Assembly (NCBI GenBank): GCA_029959085.1
Contig: JARWIR010000062.1
Coordinates: forward strand, 1,426,001-1,490,000
Direction: 5' to 3'
From: Nemophila menziesii
Lineage: Eukaryota > Streptophyta > Magnoliopsida > Boraginales > Hydrophyllaceae
Length of the DNA: 64,000 nucleotides
A program made the translations under genes and the position numbers. Every line of letters begins with the position of its first letter. The stretch's first letter is position 1. Below the pieces are notes generated by a model. It was not told where the DNA came from, did no database searches, and saw only the letters and a list, made by a program, of their open reading frames with translations. Shown here piece by piece: positions 60,219 through 64,000 of the stretch.

Positions 60219-60660
60219 TTGGGCAGGGTGTGCACAAAAATCAAAATTTTGCTTCACTACATTTTTTTCATACAAAGATTTTCATTTGTAGGTACTACAT
60301 TCTTTATTGTTTTCCATATAAAATTTCTTGCTATGAGAAAGGTTGCTACTTGTAATTTTAAGAGTGTTTCTTTTTACTCAGATAACCTTGAAATGGTTCA
60401 ATGTATTTCTAAATGCACAGGTCTTCGATGGCAGATTTACCTTTTTATTGCCGAAATGAGGAGTTGGCTTTCGAAGTTCCCTTCTTCCTGGAAGGTTAAC
60501 TTCGTTAAAAGGACATTTAATAGCGTTACGGATCTTACAACAAAGAGTGCAAGATGCGGTATCGATATTTCTGGTTGGAAGAATGGTTCGTTAAGCGACT
60601 TTTATATTTTCATTAAATCCTTGTATAAACGTTCTTGATTTACTTTACTTTTGAGAAAAA
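60219..60660 (+). pseudogene. LINE RNase-H fragment, plus strand
   Basis: The frame reads FKSVSFYSDNLEMVQCISKC, MRSWLSKFPSSWKVNFVKR and FNSVTDLTTKSAR. This is the pattern of the RNase H domain at the end of plant LINEs (S/D-rich strand, then R..N.VAD.LAK). The frame ends at 60636-60638 and is followed by a short A tract at 60656-60663, consistent with a 5'-truncated LINE insertion about 180 bp upstream of the PPR start. Confidence 0.6.
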
Positions 60661-60689
60661 AAATATATAAATTTCTTACTTTTGGTAGA

Positions 60690-62880
60690 GTATTAATACT
60701 CCATACAGTTTTTCAAATTTCAGATTCAGTTACATAGGAGGAAGATGGTTTAGCTTTACTGTTACTAGCTTCTTTCTTAATTTTTTCCATTTCAAGAAAG
60801 AAGCTAGTAGCATTTTAAGGTGTTGATAAGCTTTTTTGACTGAGTATAATTCATCTGGACTCAAAGTCCAGTACACTACATCCATAGCTTGTATTAAAGG
60901 TATAAACATTTTAGTAATTTTTCATAAAAATTCTCATGAAAATTAGCTTTTATAACTTCAAGTTTCCATTTCCTTTCCCTTTTATATATAAAATCAGACA
61001 CTCTAGTAATATTATTATCAAAAGGTCTGATTATGCCCTCACTCTAGATAATCCATGCATCTACTTGAGGATTAATTTTTCCCCATCACCAATTCTCCGT
61101 CTTAGATGGTTTTTAATAGCTTCTCTGCTAGCTAAAATTCTCCTCAATCCCCAGCAAAAGGAATATCCCAATTTAGCTTGTAAGAAGTTTTCATTAGGAA
61201 TATATTTCCCTTTCAGAATTTTATATAATAAAGAGTTTTTGTTATTTAAAAGATTCCAGGCCTGTCTAACCAGGAGTGTTATATTCATGATGTCCAGGTC
61301 TCTAAATCCCAAACCACTTGTGAGTTTACTATGTCTAATACTAGACCATTTAGTCCAGTGTATCCCCTTATTCACTTTGTTCCCCACCAAAATTTGGCTA
61401 TTTGCGAAGAAATAATATCACAAATGTTAATGGGAAGTAAAAAAGATGACATGAAATAATTGGGAATGCTTTGAAGAACATATTTAATAAGAATTTCCTT
61501 GCCAGCTTCAGTTAGGAAGAGGTTTTTCCAGTTAGTTTTTTTTTTAAAAGCTTTCTCTACAAGTATATTTAGGTCCTTTACTTTGGACCTTCCCCATTAA
61601 GAGGGTAGTCCTAAGTATGATCCTAAATTACTTGTAATTTTCATATTTACTTTAGAAGCAAAGATATACTGGATATGGTGTGGAGTATTTGCACTAAATT
61701 TTACTCCACCATTGTCTAAATTTAGGGTCAAACCTGTAGAGTAATCAATATTATTAATAATATCATTGAAGCTATTAGTGTCTTCATAACTTTCTTTCAA
61801 GAAGAAAACACTATCATATCCAAATAGAAGATGGGTCAAACTGGGGCATTTAGAAGAGATTTTAATACCTTCCAATAGACCACTATCTACTTTTTGTTTT
61901 ACTAAATCAGAGAGTGTTTGTGTAACTATACAAAATATTAGGGGTGAGAGGAGGTCTCCCTGTCTTAACCCCCTTAAGGGTTTATTAAGCTTATTAGGTT
62001 GACCATTGATTAGAATTGAATATGAAACTATTGTAATACTATTTAAAATCTTTTCACACCAACTTTCTCAAAACCCATTTTAATCATAAGTTTGTAAAGA
62101 AAACACCATTCAACATACTCATAGGATTTTTGTATGTCTGCCTTAATAACCATACTATAGTTTTGAGTATTTCTTTATTCTTTTAGATATTACACACCTC
62201 ATGAGTTATACAAGTATATTCTTGGATGCTTCTACCAGGGAAAAAAGCTGTTTGGTTCTCATCAATTATATAACTCACCAGGGGTTGTAATCTGTTTACT
62301 AAAAGTCTTGTTATAATTTTATATATAAAGTTTGATACACTAATGGGTCTGTAATGCTTAATAGTACATGGTCTATCAATTTTTGGAATGAGTGAAATGT
62401 AAGTATGATTTATATCTTCAAAACTTCCATTGTAGTACCAAAAATTGTTAATAATTTTTATAACATCAAGCTTTATAATATGACAATACTTCTTGTAGAA
62501 GAAGTCAGGGTAGCCATTCGGCCTAGGGGCTTTAAAAGCCCCTAGCTCAAGGATTGTTGCCTTTATTTCCTTCTTTTGAAGTGGTTTGAGTAGAGTATCA
62601 TTCATTACTTTTTTAATTCTTGGCTGGACTAGCTCAAGTACAGAAGAATAATCTCTTGGGCCAATTGTTTTGAAAGTATTACTGAAATAATTCAATATAT
62701 TTGATTTACTTCCTTTTGAGTGTCGAGCCATACCCATCATCATTCATGATAATGTGTACTCTTATTATAACTTCTTCTCTCCTTGGTAGTAGCATGAAAA
62801 AGGTAGTGTTTTTATCTCCTTTCCTAAAACAACTGTTTCTAGATCTAGCAGCCCAAAAATCCTCCTCCCCTTTTCATAGG
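60690..62880 (-). pseudogene. L1-type LINE ORF2 remnant, minus strand
   Basis: The minus strand gives RT in order. KKEIKATILELGAFKAPRPNG and GSFEDINHTYISLIPKIDRP lead to HYRPISVSNFIYKIITR and DENQTAFFPGRSIQ (62743-62183). A decayed middle follows, then FLKESYEDTNSFNDII and LGSYLGLPS (61875-61597). SGLGFRDLDIMNITLLVRQA lies at 61390-61061, and a TLSPDELYSVKKAYQHLK block near 60860-60800. Both ends are missing. The usual Y/FADD box is not intact. A 15-bp inverted repeat around 60767-60810 lies in its 3' part. Confidence 0.8.
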
Positions 62881-62952
62881 ATTTCAATTTCTTTCACTAT
62901 CATATTATAATCATCCTTATCTATATCTTTAATCTTGTTATTATTAGTAATT

Positions 62953-63476
62953 GGTGTCGCCTACGGTGTGATCAAAATAAGATAATAAAAGAGAATAAAC
63001 TATGAACTAACACTCTAGACTAAACACGGTACTCACTGCAAGTATCACAGGTCGTATGTCAGTCTTAATGATAAATAAAGATTCGTTCTCAAGGACTTAG
63101 TATGTTATACAAATGGATTTAACATAATAGCGTAGTAATAAATAGTTAAAGACAAGAAAAATAAATAATAATGATTGATAAGGAGATAAAATTAAACTAA
63201 ATTCAACTAACGCTAAAAATAAATATGAGAGAATAAGATGAGAGAGTATAGCTCAAGTTTTGCTGGTATGCACTAATCCTTCTATTTCTTCTACTAGTTA
63301 ATAAGGGTGATTAAAGTTCTTAGATAAGTAGCTAGGATTCTATATTCCTCCTAACCCCCTTATGGGTGGACTTAAGAGGCGACCTAACAATTACCAGGGG
63401 ACTTGGGTAAGGGGACCTAGCAAATAATGATCGGTGATTAAATCTCAAACCCTAATGACTATCTAGTTAGGGAAGC
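62953..63476 (-). repeat. Athila-family LTR fragment, minus orientation
   Basis: Begins TGTCGCCTACGGTG like the LTR of copy A and is collinear with 36490-36985 of copy B, for example ACTCACTGCAAGTATCACAG and AACAATTACCAGGGGACTTGG. No primer site is seen on its left. It stops where a plus-strand LTR starts at 63477. Confidence 0.75.
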
Positions 63477-64000
63477 TAATGTCTCCCTAATTGTTCTTAT
63501 TTTCGACCCTTGGGAGACATCATTTTTGGTGTTTATTTGATTAATTTGATAGACGTTTGAGTTAAAAATGCAATAATCCGGAATTCCTATTTTATTTCTA
63601 GTATTTTTAATTTATTAAACTTTTGCGCGTAATCTTGTGTATTTTAGTGAAAAGTTTATAGGTTTTGGATATTAGCTAGGAATGGAATCCGAGAATAAAG
63701 TCAAAGATCATGATATGGAGTCAAGACTTGAAGATAAATCCCGAAAGAATTTGTTTTTAGAGTGTAACTAGGCCAAAGATTGCTTATTTTGAGGCACTTA
63801 AGAGATGATTTAGCCGCTGACCATTGAAGATATTAGATTCCTTATCGAGTTACGGAACTTTAGCAAGTGATTTCAGGTCAATCGGAGTTATAACGAAGCG
63901 GGAAAAGCCGTTTTAGTAAAGGTGGTGCAGCAGTTACGGGATTTTGGGCTTAGAAATTGGGCTTGGACATTTAATTAGTGTTTTATTCTTAGGTCCAAGC
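63477..64000 (+). repeat. Start of a plus-strand Athila-like LTR
   Basis: TAATGTCTCCC and GGGAGACATCA (63512-63522) form the terminal stem seen in the other LTRs of this family with one mismatch. The sequence then runs on to the window edge as AT-rich LTR DNA. It seems to have inserted into the minus-strand LTR fragment; the other end is outside the window. Confidence 0.55.

Overview
This is a window of plant nuclear DNA. The organism is very probably a eudicot: there are two PPR editing-factor genes, a plasmodesmata-located protein gene, Athila-type Ty3/gypsy elements primed by tRNA-Asp, a Ty1/copia element, L1-type LINEs, tRNA-derived SINEs and a large Mutator-like element (MULE). The DNA is AT-rich and gene-poor. 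I cannot name the species from sequence alone.

Layout. 1-9230: nested Athila debris, namely a plus-strand gag with LTR end and primer site, then a minus-strand element (copy A) whose right LTR abuts another plus-strand gag. 9231-13285: non-coding DNA with a SINE and a decayed MRG-domain gene. 13286-17748: a complete but decayed copia element with 247-bp LTRs and a 5-bp target duplication, itself carrying a MULE-type MITE and a SINE. 17750-21080: a plus-strand LINE remnant and a second SINE. 21539-22905: an intact three-exon PDLP-like gene on the minus strand. 23250-30430: LINE and copia debris, a tandem duplication and a microsatellite. 30436-42740: a second minus-strand Athila derivative (copy B) sitting in a plus-strand Athila pol, whose integrase is interrupted by a third LTR (element D). 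42740-47347: microsatellite, two MITEs with target duplications, fold-back repeats and a LINE tail. 47348-49045: an intact DYW-class PPR gene. 49595-56991: a complete 7.4-kb MULE with 280-bp terminal inverted repeats, a 9-bp target duplication, a six-exon transposase gene and three small accessory genes. 58053-60041: an intact E+-class PPR gene on the minus strand. 60219-64000: LINE fragments and Athila LTR pieces.

Most interesting. (1) The MULE: near-identical long TIRs suggest recent movement. Besides the MuDR-type transposase it carries two proteins with GRF-like zinc fingers and a small basic protein behind its own TATA box. The transposase frame is broken only by one extra base in an A9 run. 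(2) Copies A and B share one internal architecture, gag-protease joined directly to the integrase C-terminus with no RT or RNase H, which points to a mobilised non-autonomous Athila lineage. (3) Five LTRs of this family start with the same stem (TGATGTCTC...GAGACATCA) enclosing quite different loops.

The genes likely to serve the host are the PDLP-like gene (cell-to-cell channel regulation) and the two PPR genes (organelle RNA editing or processing). They do not form a pathway or operon. Exon boundaries were read by eye from GT/AG sites and checked by reading-frame arithmetic; no database search was possible.
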